Origin: Neobacillus cucumis
GTDB lineage: Bacteria > Bacillota > Bacilli > Bacillales > Cytobacillaceae
DNA length: 64,000 nt
NCBI RefSeq assembly: GCF_016908975.1
Contig: NZ_JAFBEX010000001.1
Span: forward strand, 248,001 to 312,000
Direction of reading: 5' to 3'
Positions 1-9,111 of the stretch are shown here, piece after piece. The notes under the pieces were generated by a model that did not search any database, was not told the origin of the DNA, and was given only the letters and a program-made list of their open reading frames with translations. Each line of letters begins with the position of its first letter. The first letter of the stretch is position 1. A program made the position numbers and the translations under genes.

Positions 1-436
<436 letters not shown>

Positions 437-462
437 CTAATACTTGATGTTTTTCCTGAGGG

Positions 463-1431
463 TTATACCCACCACATTTGAGAAACAGGCTGTTCAATTA
501 AGACAGATTTTAAATTGGTCACAGCTCTTGCGAATCCTTCATCAATGGACATAATTGGATCTTCATGCTCAATACTAACTACATAATCATATCCATATGT
601 GCGAAGGGCGCTCATCATGTCAGACCATTCTTTTAAGCTATGTCCACAGCCTACCGAACGGAAGGTCCATGCCCGTGACTGCACCTCTCCATATGGCTGC
701 ATATCTGTTAACCCATACATATTCACATTTTCTTGATCAATGTAAGTGTCCTTTGCATGGAAATGATGGATCGCATTTTCTTTTGCTAAAATTTTTATCG
801 CTGCTACTGGGTCAATTCCCTGCCACCATAAGTGGCTCGGATCTAAATTAGCTCCAATTGCATCACATGTTTCTTGGCGCAATTTTAATAATGTATAAGG
901 TGTATGAACTAAAAAGCCCCCATGAAGTTCAAGTCCAATTTTCACATTGTTTTCTTTTGCATATTGGCCAACTTCTTTCCAATAAGGAATCAGCTTTTCT
1001 TCCCATTGCCACTTCAGAACATCACCGTATTCATTTGGCCATGGAGTAACAGGCCAGTTTGGATACTTGGCTCCTTCGTGGTCACCTGCTGTACCTGAAA
1101 AACAGTTTACAACGGGAACATTCAGTAACGATGCCAATTTAATGGTTTTTAAAAGTGTTAAACGTGAGTTTTCAGCAAATTCTTTTTCTGGGGAAATGGG
1201 ATTTCCATGGCAGCTGAACGCACTGATGATTAAACCGCGTTCTTCCACTTTTTGAATATATGCCCGTCTTGCCTCTTCATTTTCCAATAATAAATCTAAA
1301 TCACAGTGACTGTTCCCAGGATAGCAGCCGGTGCCGATTTCAACTGCATGTAAACCTGCTTTTTGGACAGTATCTAACATTTCCTCGAAGGATTTTTCCG
1401 CAAATAATACAGTAAAGACGCCTAGTTTCAT
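463..1431 (-). CDS. Sugar phosphate isomerase/epimerase family TIM-barrel protein
   Basis: A 322-aa xylose-isomerase-like TIM barrel (AP endonuclease 2 superfamily). Four residues that fit the usual divalent-metal site are visible: E168 (GLELHGG), D197 (NLDPSH), H225 (HFHAKD) and E288 (SIEHED). Relatives include IolE/IolI and the YcjR-type 3-keto-glycoside epimerases/hydrolases. Its neighbours (thuA, a Gfo/Idh dehydrogenase and a GH13 enzyme) favour a role on oxidised (keto) sugars, which is inference. An intrinsic terminator and a 199-bp repeat separate it from the upstream Gfo/Idh gene, so it may have its own promoter or depend on read-through. Confidence 0.85.
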   Translation of the reverse strand: MKLGVFTVLFAEKSFEEMLDTVQKAGLHAVEIGTGCYPGNSHCDLDLLLENEEARRAYIQKVEERGLIISAFSCHGNPISPEKEFAENSRLTLLKTIKLASLLNVPVVNCFSGTAGDHEGAKYPNWPVTPWPNEYGDVLKWQWEEKLIPYWKEVGQYAKENNVKIGLELHGGFLVHTPYTLLKLRQETCDAIGANLDPSHLWWQGIDPVAAIKILAKENAIHHFHAKDTYIDQENVNMYGLTDMQPYGEVQSRAWTFRSVGCGHSLKEWSDMMSALRTYGYDYVVSIEHEDPIMSIDEGFARAVTNLKSVLIEQPVSQMWWV

Positions 1432-1472
1432 ATGAATATCTCCTCACTTTTTAATAGTTGTGATTTTAATAT

Positions 1473-1510
1473 AAAAAGGACAGAGTTGACCGCGAACTGC
1501 TGCCAACTCT
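1473..1510 (-). terminator. Intrinsic terminator upstream of the isomerase gene
   Basis: On the minus strand an AGAGTTG/CAACTCT stem with a 15-base loop is followed by a T-rich tract (CCTTTTTATATT). It lies downstream of the Gfo/Idh gene ending at 1764 and before the isomerase at 1431. It would reduce expression of the isomerase and GH13 genes relative to thuA. Confidence 0.55.
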
Positions 1511-1533
1511 ATTTTTATGCTTTTGTTAACATA

Positions 1534-1732
1534 GATGTTGATTTCCGCTCCAGGCGCTCAGCAAAGCCGCGGGCGTGCCGGCGCGAGCCTCCTCGGCGCT
1601 TTTGCGCCTGCGGGGTCTCCCCTGCCCCGTACTCCCGCAGGACATTGGAATTCTTCCTCGAATCCGCCCGCGCACGAAGAAAATGCGATAGCATTTTCGA
1701 GGAGTCGAGCGCCTTCCGCTCCAATCAACATC
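1534..1732. repeat. 199-bp GC-rich dispersed Bacillus intergenic repeat
   Basis: A GC-rich block in otherwise AT-rich DNA, with 26-bp terminal inverted repeats. Both ends, read inward, begin GATGTTGATT and end AGGCGCTC. The middle octamer is TCCGCTCC at one end and its reverse complement GGAGCGGA at the other. The interior is rich in short GC stems. Blocks of this kind recur between genes in many Bacillaceae (from memory). The open reading frames across it are composition artefacts. Only one copy is in the window. Confidence 0.7.
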
Positions 1733-1763
1733 GTTACAAAATCAACAATCGCATTTTAAAAAT

Positions 1764-2792
1764 CTATCTTACTTGAACAATTTGCTTTGTTTCGTTTGAT
1801 TTAAGAGCGGCGAGAATCACCTCTAAGGACTTCATTCCTTCTTCACCCGTTACAGCAGGCTCTTGATCTTGTAGAACGGCATTAACAAACTTCTCGATGA
1901 CGTGGGAATTGCTCTGACCTCCAGCATCATTCGATTGGATTTTTCCTAGCTCATATTTAACGACTTCACCAGTGCTATATTGAACAACAAGAGAATTAAT
2001 CGGATCATCTTCTAGGCGAAGGATCGCTTTCTCCCCATAAATAATCGTTGAATTATCTTCTTTGCTCACATAGGCCCAGCTTGCCGCAAGTGTACCGATG
2101 ATGCCGCTTTCTGTTTTCAGTACGCAAACGGCATTGTCGTCCACATCGGCAAAATCCTTTGCATTTGTTTCAACAAATGAACCAACTTCCGTAATTTCTT
2201 CACCAAGTACATATCGAATTAAATCCGCTTTGTGGACACCTAAGTCTCCCATGGCCCCGACGAATGCTTTTTCCTTTTGAAAGAACCAGCCCTCTTTTCC
2301 TTCGACACTCCAGTTTTCCGGACCACCATGGCCAAAAGCTGTGCGGAAGCTATAAATCTTGCCGATTTCTCCACTTTGGATCAATTGACGGGCTTTCTGG
2401 TGGGAAGGTACAAAGCGCTGATTATGACCAATCATTAATTTTTTTCCGTTTTTTTCTGCAGCAGCAATCATGGCCTCTGCTTCTTCTTTAGAAGTTGCCA
2501 TTGGTTTTTCGCATAGCACATGGAGCCCAGCCTCTAAGGCAGCAATCGAGATAGGCGCGTGAAGGTAGTTTGGTGTACAAACACTCACTGCCTCCACCTC
2601 GCCACTTTTCAAAAGCTCGTTATAGTCTGTATAGGAAATAACTCCATATTTTTCCGCTACTTCCATTGCCCGTTCTTGATTGATATCGCAAACAGCCACA
2701 AGTTCCACATTGGGATTGACTTGATATTCTGGCAAATGGCGATGCTGAGCGATACTTCCGCAACCGATAACACCAATTCTTAACTTTTTCAT
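1764..2792 (-). CDS. Gfo/Idh/MocA family NAD(P)-dependent oxidoreductase (ThuB-like)
   Basis: A 342-aa two-domain sugar dehydrogenase. The N-terminal Rossmann fold begins MKKLRIGVIGCGSIAQ, followed by the conserved CEKPMA segment with the catalytic Lys and, in the C-terminal domain, GDLGVHKADL with the catalytic His and Asp. Start 2792 is chosen over the earlier in-frame ATG because of the GGGAGGAA site just upstream and the canonical N-terminus. It starts one base after the thuA stop, so the two are translationally coupled. In Sinorhizobium the ThuA/ThuB pair acts on trehalose-type disaccharides through 3-keto derivatives. The same assignment here is inference. Confidence 0.88.
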   Translation of the reverse strand: MKKLRIGVIGCGSIAQHRHLPEYQVNPNVELVAVCDINQERAMEVAEKYGVISYTDYNELLKSGEVEAVSVCTPNYLHAPISIAALEAGLHVLCEKPMATSKEEAEAMIAAAEKNGKKLMIGHNQRFVPSHQKARQLIQSGEIGKIYSFRTAFGHGGPENWSVEGKEGWFFQKEKAFVGAMGDLGVHKADLIRYVLGEEITEVGSFVETNAKDFADVDDNAVCVLKTESGIIGTLAASWAYVSKEDNSTIIYGEKAILRLEDDPINSLVVQYSTGEVVKYELGKIQSNDAGGQSNSHVIEKFVNAVLQDQEPAVTGEEGMKSLEVILAALKSNETKQIVQVR

Positions 2793-2793
2793 C

Positions 2794-3519
2794 TTAGTTT
2801 CCTCCCTTAATTTCTTCGAGTGGTTTAGCATTTCCGTAAACTGGCCGCTCGCGTTTAACGGGCGCTGCCCATTTCACCGCATTAATGATCACTTGCTGAA
2901 TTTGTTTATTATGATAAGTCGGATATGTTTCATGACCGGGTCTAAAGTAAAATACTTTTCCGTTTCCGCGCTTGTAGGTACAACCGCTGCGGAAGACTTC
3001 TCCACCTTCAAACCAACTGGTAAAAATCAGTTCATCAGGCTGCGGGATATCAAAATGCTCCCCATACATTTCTTCATGTTCTAATTCAATATATTCAGGG
3101 ATTCCTTCGGTAATAGGATGACTTGGACTCACCACCCAAAGGCGTTCCTTTTCACCGGCTTCCCTCCATTTTAAATCACAGCTTGTTCCCATTAAGGTCT
3201 TAAAGATCTTTGAAAAATGACCGGAGTGAAGAACAATTAGCCCCATCCCATTAAGAACACGCTGTCTAACCTTCTCGACAATTCCATCTTTTACTTCACT
3301 ATGTGCAAGATGTCCCCACCATACTAATACATCGGTGTTATTTAGAACTTCATCTGTCAAACCATGTTCCGGCTCATCAAGAGTAGCTGTTTTTGTATCA
3401 AAACCTTCAGACTCGAGGAAGCCAGCGATTGCTCCATGGATCCCTTTAGGATAATTATCTCTTACGACTGGATCTTTTTGTTCATGACGGTTTTCGTTCC
3501 ATACCGTTATTTTCAACAT
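2794..3519 (-). CDS. thuA: ThuA-domain (trehalose utilisation) protein
   Basis: A 241-aa protein with a class-I glutamine-amidotransferase-like ThuA fold. Visible family features are [13 protein letters not shown] near residue 85, [11 protein letters not shown] near residue 130 and a C-terminal [13 protein letters not shown] block. ThuA proteins act in catabolism of trehalose, sucrose or related disaccharides, together with Gfo/Idh dehydrogenases. It follows the TIM-barrel isomerase (3621-4391) and is tightly coupled to the Gfo/Idh gene downstream. Its upstream region (3575-3617) carries a 43-bp element shared with the promoter of the ABC operon at 39.6 kb, so it probably has its own regulated promoter as well as read-through from 4391. 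Confidence 0.88.
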   Translation of the reverse strand: MLKITVWNENRHEQKDPVVRDNYPKGIHGAIAGFLESEGFDTKTATLDEPEHGLTDEVLNNTDVLVWWGHLAHSEVKDGIVEKVRQRVLNGMGLIVLHSGHFSKIFKTLMGTSCDLKWREAGEKERLWVVSPSHPITEGIPEYIELEHEEMYGEHFDIPQPDELIFTSWFEGGEVFRSGCTYKRGNGKVFYFRPGHETYPTYHNKQIQQVIINAVKWAAPVKRERPVYGNAKPLEEIKGGN

Positions 3520-3574
3520 GATTGGTCACTCCTTTTCAATGTCCACTTTTAATTTTAAAGAATGCTAGAATAAT

Positions 3575-3617
3575 TGAAACTGCTTACATTGACAAACAGG
3601 GTGCAAAATATTGAACA
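3575..3617 (-). promoter_or_regulatory. 43-bp regulatory element upstream of thuA (copy 1)
   Basis: Read on the minus strand this element matches 39522-39564 (plus strand) at 38 of 43 positions without gaps. In both places it points toward the start codon of the next gene. Each copy contains two TCAATRT blocks 22 bp apart, as expected for a dimeric AraC-type regulator site. The probable regulator is the YesN-like response regulator at 35994-37574, because copy 2 lies in the divergent promoter region of that system (inference). Confidence 0.6.
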
Positions 3618-3620
3618 ATC

Positions 3621-4391
3621 TTATTTACTTATCAGATGAGGATGCTTTGTTTTTAAATAATTCATACTCATTTCGATACTTTCAAATGGGGTACGCCTGC
3701 TTACATCTTGCTCAACAATCCACCACTGAATATTCGTTTCTTCTCCCATTTGAAGCACTGCTTCAAGGTCGACACCCCCTGTACCAAGTTCCGCAAAAAA
3801 TTGTTCTTCATCTGTGGTCATATCTTTCAAATGGATAAGCGGTGTTCGATTCTTATATTTTTCTATCCACTCTGCCGGCTTTTGGCCCGCTTTAGTCAGC
3901 CAATAAATATCAAACTCTGCCTTGACCATCTCAGGGTTTGTTTTATCAAAAATGGCTTCAAGTACCATGCGACTGTCAGATAAACGCTCTAGTTCGAAAT
4001 CGTGATTATGGTAGCAAAGCGAAATCCCTTCACGGCGGCAAGTCTCACCTAATTGGTTTAAAATCGAAAAAAGTGCTTTATAGTCATTTTCACTACGTCG
4101 ATCTGGCATTAAATAGGGTACTACCACATATTTGCTTCCTAATATTTTTTGATCTTCAATCACCTGTGCTAGATTGCTTTCCAATTGTTCAAGTGGAACG
4201 TGACAGGCTGCAGCCTTAAGTCCGACTTCATCTAATAAACCTTTTAATTCCATTGCTGTTAATCCGTTAAACCCAGCAAGCTCAACACCATCAAAACCAA
4301 GCTCTGCCACCTTTTTTAAAGTACCTGCGAAATCTTTCGCACTTTCTTCACGTAATGTGAACATTTGTAATGCTACTGGTATGTTTCTCAT
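3621..4391 (-). CDS. Sugar phosphate isomerase/epimerase family TIM-barrel protein
   Basis: A 256-aa TIM barrel of the xylose-isomerase-like superfamily. The probable metal ligands are E133 (HNHDFELE), D161 (EFDIYW), H187 (LIHLKD) and E227 (IVEQD). It is only about 80% of the length of the isomerase at 463-1431 and clearly a different subfamily, so the two are not simple duplicates. It is first in the leftward operon and starts about 30 bases after a predicted AraC-controlled promoter. The ribosome binding site is GGAGGAG. A role on 3-keto or inosose-type sugars is suggested by its ThuA and Gfo/Idh neighbours; the exact substrate is unknown. Confidence 0.85.
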   Translation of the reverse strand: MRNIPVALQMFTLREESAKDFAGTLKKVAELGFDGVELAGFNGLTAMELKGLLDEVGLKAAACHVPLEQLESNLAQVIEDQKILGSKYVVVPYLMPDRRSENDYKALFSILNQLGETCRREGISLCYHNHDFELERLSDSRMVLEAIFDKTNPEMVKAEFDIYWLTKAGQKPAEWIEKYKNRTPLIHLKDMTTDEEQFFAELGTGGVDLEAVLQMGEETNIQWWIVEQDVSRRTPFESIEMSMNYLKTKHPHLISK

Positions 4392-4429
4392 CCTTACTCC
4401 TCCATTTCAAAAACTCACTATTTGATAAC

Positions 4430-4493
4430 AGCTTATTTTGTTTATCTATAGTTACACGTAGATGATATAATTTAAATATCTACTATTTTGCTA
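4430..4493 (-). promoter_or_regulatory. AraC-type operator and promoter A (isomerase/thuA operon; divergent araC)
   Basis: The operator covers 4457-4493. On the minus strand it reads TAGCAAA, half-site ATAGTAGATA, a 10-base spacer and half-site ATCATCTACG. A TAAGCT -10-like box at 4430-4435 begins 22 bases past the operator. The same arrangement occurs at 6741-6804 and 12858-12921. On the plus strand a perfect TATAAT (4466-4471) overlaps the operator and would serve the divergent araC gene, which suggests autoregulation. Confidence 0.65.
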
Positions 4494-4516
4494 CATTTTT
4501 TAAAGCGAGGAAAAAA

Positions 4517-5290
4517 ATGACTACAAATATCCTTTTTTGCGGCTATTCCTATCATACAAAGGGCTATCACTCCCAATATAAAGCCGGATACCCATCCTAT
4601 CTGTTTCGTCTGCAAACAGAAGGAATATGTGAGGTAGTCGTAAAAGGAATAAAAATAAAACTACAAAAAGGTGATCTCCTCCTTATTAAACCGGGAGATC
4701 ATTATGAACTTCTTGTCTTAGATGATCAAATCAGCGGAGACTATCACATAGGCTGTGAGGGAACGTGGCTCGACGAATGGTGGAACCGCTCAGATAAACC
4801 GCCCATATCTCACATTGATTTGGATGAAAAGCTGCTGGTTCTATGGCGCCAAATCATGATGGAAAAACGCCGCCCTGACTCTAACCAAAACGAAGAGCTC
4901 ACCGAGTATTTATTCCGGGCACTTTGTTTAACCCTGGAACGAGCTGTCAGTGAAACCGTCCCCTCCTACCATTATCCTTATCCAGTTACACGGATGATGC
5001 GATATATTGAGGAGCATGCTACAACCGCGTTTAAAGTGGAGGATGTCGCAAAACATGCCGGACTTAGTGTCTCAAGGTCCGTTCATCTATTTAAAAGCTC
5101 TGTCGGGAAAACTATTATGGAATACACTCAGGAAATCCGCTTGGCCGCTGCCCTCGAGCGAATGAAATACACGACCCATACACTTGAACAAATCGCTGAG
5201 GACTGCGGTTTTGGTACCTATCCTTATTTTCACCGAGTGTTTAAAAAGAAATATGGTGTTGCCCCTGGAATGTACCGCCGGATGGAATAA
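4517..5290 (+). CDS. AraC family transcriptional regulator with cupin sensor
   Basis: A 257-aa one-component regulator. Residues 20-100 look like an AraC-type cupin sugar-binding domain (KGDLLLIKPGDHYEL). Residues 160-257 are two helix-turn-helix motifs (VEDVAKHAGLSVSRSVHLFK and TLEQIAEDCGFGTYPYFHRV). It is divergent from the isomerase/thuA operon, and its promoter overlaps a 37-bp operator repeated before two Gfo/Idh genes. It is therefore the best candidate activator of promoters A, B and C. The effector is probably a sugar taken up or made by this locus. A structured repeat begins right after its stop codon. Confidence 0.9.
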   Translation: MTTNILFCGYSYHTKGYHSQYKAGYPSYLFRLQTEGICEVVVKGIKIKLQKGDLLLIKPGDHYELLVLDDQISGDYHIGCEGTWLDEWWNRSDKPPISHIDLDEKLLVLWRQIMMEKRRPDSNQNEELTEYLFRALCLTLERAVSETVPSYHYPYPVTRMMRYIEEHATTAFKVEDVAKHAGLSVSRSVHLFKSSVGKTIMEYTQEIRLAAALERMKYTTHTLEQIAEDCGFGTYPYFHRVFKKKYGVAPGMYRRME

Positions 5291-5291
5291 T

Positions 5292-5559
5292 AAGAAAAGC
5301 GCAAGGCGCTTAGACTTCGGCGACAAGCACAAGACGAGCCGGCCGAAAGGTTGTTCTTTAACCTTTTGGACGGATTGATCTAAATGTGGAAGCGACTGTT
5401 CTGGGACTCTAGGCTAAGATGCACCCTGTAAGAAGGCGCTTTTTGCCTTCTTCAGGGGGGGATTAGACTTCGAGTCCCAAGGAGCCGCAACTGAATAAGC
5501 TTGTGACCTCGAGCCGATGGCGCCTGGAGCTGGACAATTCTCGAAGTCCAAATTTATAC
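5292..5559 (+). repeat. 268-bp structured dispersed repeat, copy 1
   Basis: It begins directly after the araC stop codon and matches 42773-43041, which begins inside the stop codon of a binding-protein gene in the same orientation. Both copies share GAAAAGCGCAAGGCGC at the left, GACAATTCTC at the right and a central hairpin with an AAGAAGGC/GCCTTCTT tip. The outer arms of that hairpin differ between copies but stay complementary within each copy. A 35-bp remnant is at 43582-43616. Confidence 0.8.
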
Positions 5560-5570
5560 ATTCTTGTAAA

Positions 5571-5602
5571 AAAGGCTAAAAACATCCGTTTTTCTAGCCT
5601 TT
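5571..5602 (-). terminator. Intrinsic terminator after the Gfo/Idh gene 5617-6693
   Basis: On the minus strand an AAAGGCTAGAAAAAC/GTTTTTAGCCTTT stem, with one bulged base and a 4-base loop, runs into a T-tract (TTTTTTAC). Confidence 0.75.
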
Positions 5603-5616
5603 CCTCTTCTTATTAT

Positions 5617-6693
5617 CTAGTTTTTTGCTGGTACAAGATCAAAGTCTTGAATGACTTGGTTTGTTTCAGCAGATTTAAAAATGGTTTCCATCAATCGAAG
5701 GACACGTAAAACTTCCTCGTTTTTCACGATTGGTTCAGCACTTCCTTCAACCACTGATACTACATTTTCATAAAAGCTTTCCATCGTTTTTACGACTTTA
5801 GGCAAATCAGATGTACTCACGGCTTTTTCAGATGGAGGAGCCATGGTCTTTGTTAAGCCCTGCCCTGCTTTAATCGGTTTTGGGGCTTCTACTTCTCCCG
5901 AATTTTGAGTCACAATTTTACCATTAATATCCCAATCATGAATGACCGCTGTACCTTTTGTTCCTTTTGTATACCAACGCGGCAGTTGAATGAAGTTAGT
6001 GGTTCCAACTTCCACTAACGAAGTGATACCGTTCTCAAATGTGATAAACACTTGGAACCCATCATCTACGTCGTCTCCTAAAATATAACTAAAATTAGCA
6101 TAGACACTGGTAATCTTGCTATCAATCATAAATAAGAGTTGATCTAATAAATGGACACCCCAGTCTAGTAGCATCCCGCCGCCGTACTCTTTCAGGTGGC
6201 GCCAATCTCCAGGAATCCCATTCGCCCCTTGAACCCGAGATTCAATATGAAAAACATCTCCGATAATCTGTTCGTCATAAATCTTTTTCATCGTGAGAAA
6301 GTCTTCATCCCATCTGCGGTTTTGATGCACTATAAATGCACGGTCATTTATTTTAGCAGTTTCCATGATTTCTACTAAATCAGCACTATAAATAGTAACG
6401 GGTTTTTCACAAATAACATGCTTTCCGGCGTTCAAAGCTGCGATGGCAATATCTTTATGTACATCATTAGGGGTGGCAATAAGAACAAAATCAACCGCAT
6501 CATCAGATAAAACAGCAGCTAAGCTTTCATAGGTCTTGTATCCATCAGCCATGGAAGCTGTTCTTCTATCCTCCGATATGTCATAAGTTCCACTTACCTC
6601 TATGTTTTGGTTTCCTTTTAATAGGTGTTTTGCATGATAACTCCCCATACCACCATAACCTACAATAACTAAATGATAGTTTTGACTTGTCAT
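5617..6693 (-). CDS. Gfo/Idh/MocA family oxidoreductase
   Basis: A 358-aa sugar dehydrogenase. The Rossmann start is HLVIVGYGGMGSYHAKHL, the catalytic EKP is in CEKPVTIYSADL near residue 95, and LLDWGVHLLDQLLF carries the catalytic His and Asp of the C-terminal domain. The AAGGAG site supports the ATG at 6693. It is a single-gene unit with its own terminator and an AraC-type operator/promoter (6741-6804), so it belongs to the regulon of the divergent araC gene. It lies immediately downstream of the ABC importer but is separately regulated. The substrate is unknown; oxidation of a glycoside at C3 is the leading idea. Confidence 0.88.
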   Translation of the reverse strand: MTSQNYHLVIVGYGGMGSYHAKHLLKGNQNIEVSGTYDISEDRRTASMADGYKTYESLAAVLSDDAVDFVLIATPNDVHKDIAIAALNAGKHVICEKPVTIYSADLVEIMETAKINDRAFIVHQNRRWDEDFLTMKKIYDEQIIGDVFHIESRVQGANGIPGDWRHLKEYGGGMLLDWGVHLLDQLLFMIDSKITSVYANFSYILGDDVDDGFQVFITFENGITSLVEVGTTNFIQLPRWYTKGTKGTAVIHDWDINGKIVTQNSGEVEAPKPIKAGQGLTKTMAPPSEKAVSTSDLPKVVKTMESFYENVVSVVEGSAEPIVKNEEVLRVLRLMETIFKSAETNQVIQDFDLVPAKN

Positions 6694-6740
6694 TTTTGAT
6701 TCTCCTTTTTTTACGTGGAATCGTTTTAATTTCTAAATTA

Positions 6741-6804
6741 ATCTTATATGGTTTATAGGTGCTAGAACATAGACCATCTAATGAAAACATATACTATTTT
6801 GCTA
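6741..6804 (-). promoter_or_regulatory. AraC-type operator and promoter B
   Basis: The operator covers 6768-6804 with half-sites ATAGTATATG and ATGGTCTATG separated by exactly 10 bp, preceded by TAGCAAA. A TAAGAT -10-like box at 6741-6746 is at the same distance as in promoters A and C. No good -35 box is seen and its place overlaps the promoter-proximal half-site, as in class II activation. Confidence 0.7.
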
Positions 6805-7632
6805 TTATTCTTTTACAGAACCAGAAGTTAATCCTGATACAATTCTCCTTTGGAATATGAGAACCATAATGACGAGCGGAACACTTACTACGACTGTTGC
6901 GGCTGCAATTTCACCCCATGGAATGGTAAATTGCCCCTGGAACATAGCAATTCCAATCGGTACCGTCTTATACTTATCGTCTGTATTGATGGTAAGGGCA
7001 AAAAAGAACTCATTCCATGCTGCAATGAAAACAAGAATAGCGGTTGTAAATATTCCTGGTAATGCAAGCGGCATAATAACCTTCCAAAAGGTTTGCATCA
7101 AAGTGGCCCCGTCTATTTTGGCCGCTTCTTCAAGATCGAGCGGTATTTTACGGAAAAAGGTTACTAAGATCCAAATCGACAGCGGCAGCGTGAAGGTTGA
7201 ATATGGGATAATCAGTCCTAAATAGGAGTTGGTGAGTCCAAGATTCTTTAAAAAGATATAAATGGGTGTAATCGTTGCAATTTGTGGAAACATCGAGACT
7301 GATAGAACAATCCCAAGGATAAATGTTTTTCCTTTAAATTGGAGTCTCGCAATGGCATATGCAGCAAACGACGCAACGATAACGGCATACACCGTTGTAA
7401 TGGTTGAAACCACTGTACTATTCCATAAATATCGTAAAAACGGATGTTCAAAGAAAACCGATTGATAATTCTCCAATGTCGGATGTGAGGTGTAAGGTGT
7501 GAATGCCTTATCCCCAAACAATTCAGTAGCTGGTTTTATGGAACTAATCAGCATCCATAAAAATGGAAACATGACAACAAAGACAAACAAGATGAGAAAC
7601 ACATAAAACAATGGACTTGCTTTTTTCTGCAT
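6805..7632 (-). CDS. Carbohydrate ABC transporter permease (MalG type)
   Basis: A 275-aa inner-membrane permease of the CUT1 family with about six hydrophobic segments. The cytoplasmic EAA loop is visible as LEEAAKIDGATLMQTFWKV near residue 185, where the shared ATPase docks. It is the third gene of the operon binding protein (9112) - permease (7675) - permease, and its ribosome binding site is GGGGGGA. There is no ATPase gene nearby, so an MsmX-like ATPase must be supplied from elsewhere. The substrate is probably an oligosaccharide handled by the neighbouring Gfo/Idh/ThuA/GH13 enzymes. Confidence 0.9.
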   Translation of the reverse strand: MQKKASPLFYVFLILFVFVVMFPFLWMLISSIKPATELFGDKAFTPYTSHPTLENYQSVFFEHPFLRYLWNSTVVSTITTVYAVIVASFAAYAIARLQFKGKTFILGIVLSVSMFPQIATITPIYIFLKNLGLTNSYLGLIIPYSTFTLPLSIWILVTFFRKIPLDLEEAAKIDGATLMQTFWKVIMPLALPGIFTTAILVFIAAWNEFFFALTINTDDKYKTVPIGIAMFQGQFTIPWGEIAAATVVVSVPLVIMVLIFQRRIVSGLTSGSVKE

Positions 7633-7674
7633 GTTAAAATCCCCCCTTAAAAAATGGTGTAAGGTCGATTCCCC

Positions 7675-9039
7675 TTATCGGTCATTTAGTAAATCTCTGC
7701 CCAAAAACTTGATATAAATCATTGAAATAATGGCTACGCAAATAAATACAATGACAGAGAGGGCAGAACCATCACCAAAATTCGTTTGAGAAAACATCAC
7801 TTTATAAGCGAGAATAGAAATGGTTTCAGTAGAGTTGGCAGGTCCACCACCGGTTAGAACGTAAATCAAGTCAAATACGCGGAAAGCGTCAAGTGTTCTA
7901 AATAGAAGTGCAACAAGTATGCTTGACTTTAATAAAGGCAAAGTAATTTTCATGAATTGTTTCCATTTTCCTGCACCATCAATGGAAGCTGCCTCATAAA
8001 GGGAGTCCGGAATGGTTTGGAGCCCCGCTAATAGCAGCAAAGACATGTACGGAGTGGTCTTCCATACATCAGAAAAGATGACCGAAAACATAGCTCCCGT
8101 GTCAGTTACAAGAAGTTTTTCCATCTTATCAACTAACCCAATATCGGCAAAAATTTTGGCGACAATACCATTTTGACCATCGTATAAAAACTTCCACATA
8201 AGTGCGGAAACTGCGGTAGGAATAGCCCAAGGAATCAGAATGCTTGCCCTAATGAGACCACGTCCAATGAATGCCTTATTGATTAAAAGGGCAATCGCTA
8301 GTCCAAGAACGAGTTCCACAAAGACTGAGATAATTGTAAATGTGGTAGTATTTCCGATTGCCTTCCACATTCTGCTTGAGGTTAAATTCTCTTTATAATG
8401 TTGGAAGCCGATAAAATTAGGCTGTATAAGCGCGTCTCCATATCCTGAAGCTAAACCAAGGAGTTTCTTCTCTTGAGAAAACTTAACCTTAAGGGATAAT
8501 TTCTGGATTTTATTATCGATAATTTCAGATGTATTTTCATATTCCTTAGCCATTGTTCTGTTAATTTCTACAATGCTTAAATCGGAGCTAACCTGTTCAA
8601 AATTCATTAACTTATCGTTAACGGAATCATATTTTGAACTGATATCAGATTTACTGTGAATCTTTTTATCTAAGGATTGAAGTTGATTTTTAATGGGTTG
8701 AAGCTCTTTGGCGCCATTTCCATTCTTGATTTCATTGTCAATGGCTCCAATTAAAAACGGATAGTTATTCAGATAGCGTTCCAGGTCGATATCATAACTT
8801 AAATGGACTTCTGATTTTGTAGGATTGTTTAATTTTAAATCAAACAAACTAAAATAAAAGGATTGCAATACAGGCCAAATGGCTATGAGGAAGATTAAGA
8901 TCATAGCAGGTGCCACAAGATAATATCCTGCCGTTTTCTCCGTAAAGAGTTTTTTCATTTTCTTTTTCGAGGTCATAGAGGTATTTCTAATGGGTGCTTT
9001 ATAATCATCTGTTTCTACTTTAAGGGCACTATTTTTCAC
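7675..9039 (-). CDS. Carbohydrate ABC transporter permease (MalF type) with large extracytoplasmic insertion
   Basis: A 454-aa permease, about 140 residues longer than usual for the 6-helix CUT1 type. Helix 1 is near residues 38-62. Residues about 70-207 form a hydrophilic, Lys/Glu-rich, probably coiled-coil insertion, and the normal fold resumes at NFIGFQHYKENL. This is the position equivalent to the P2 loop of E. coli MalF, which contacts the binding protein. The EAA loop (LYEAASIDGAGKWKQFMKI) is intact. It starts with GTG at 9039 behind AAGGAGGGG. It pairs with 6805-7632 and 9112-10425. Confidence 0.9.
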   Translation of the reverse strand: MKNSALKVETDDYKAPIRNTSMTSKKKMKKLFTEKTAGYYLVAPAMILIFLIAIWPVLQSFYFSLFDLKLNNPTKSEVHLSYDIDLERYLNNYPFLIGAIDNEIKNGNGAKELQPIKNQLQSLDKKIHSKSDISSKYDSVNDKLMNFEQVSSDLSIVEINRTMAKEYENTSEIIDNKIQKLSLKVKFSQEKKLLGLASGYGDALIQPNFIGFQHYKENLTSSRMWKAIGNTTTFTIISVFVELVLGLAIALLINKAFIGRGLIRASILIPWAIPTAVSALMWKFLYDGQNGIVAKIFADIGLVDKMEKLLVTDTGAMFSVIFSDVWKTTPYMSLLLLAGLQTIPDSLYEAASIDGAGKWKQFMKITLPLLKSSILVALLFRTLDAFRVFDLIYVLTGGGPANSTETISILAYKVMFSQTNFGDGSALSVIVFICVAIISMIYIKFLGRDLLNDR

Positions 9040-9111
9040 GTTAACCCCTCCTTTTTAGGGATTTAAACGGATTAGCCCTCCAAGAGGAAGGCTAATCCCA
9101 GCTTCTAACTA

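Noticed and set aside
1515..1776. Overlapping short frames on both strands in the GC-rich block
   Set aside because: They coincide with the terminal-repeat element and share its GC-driven composition; no ribosome binding site and no protein-like pattern.
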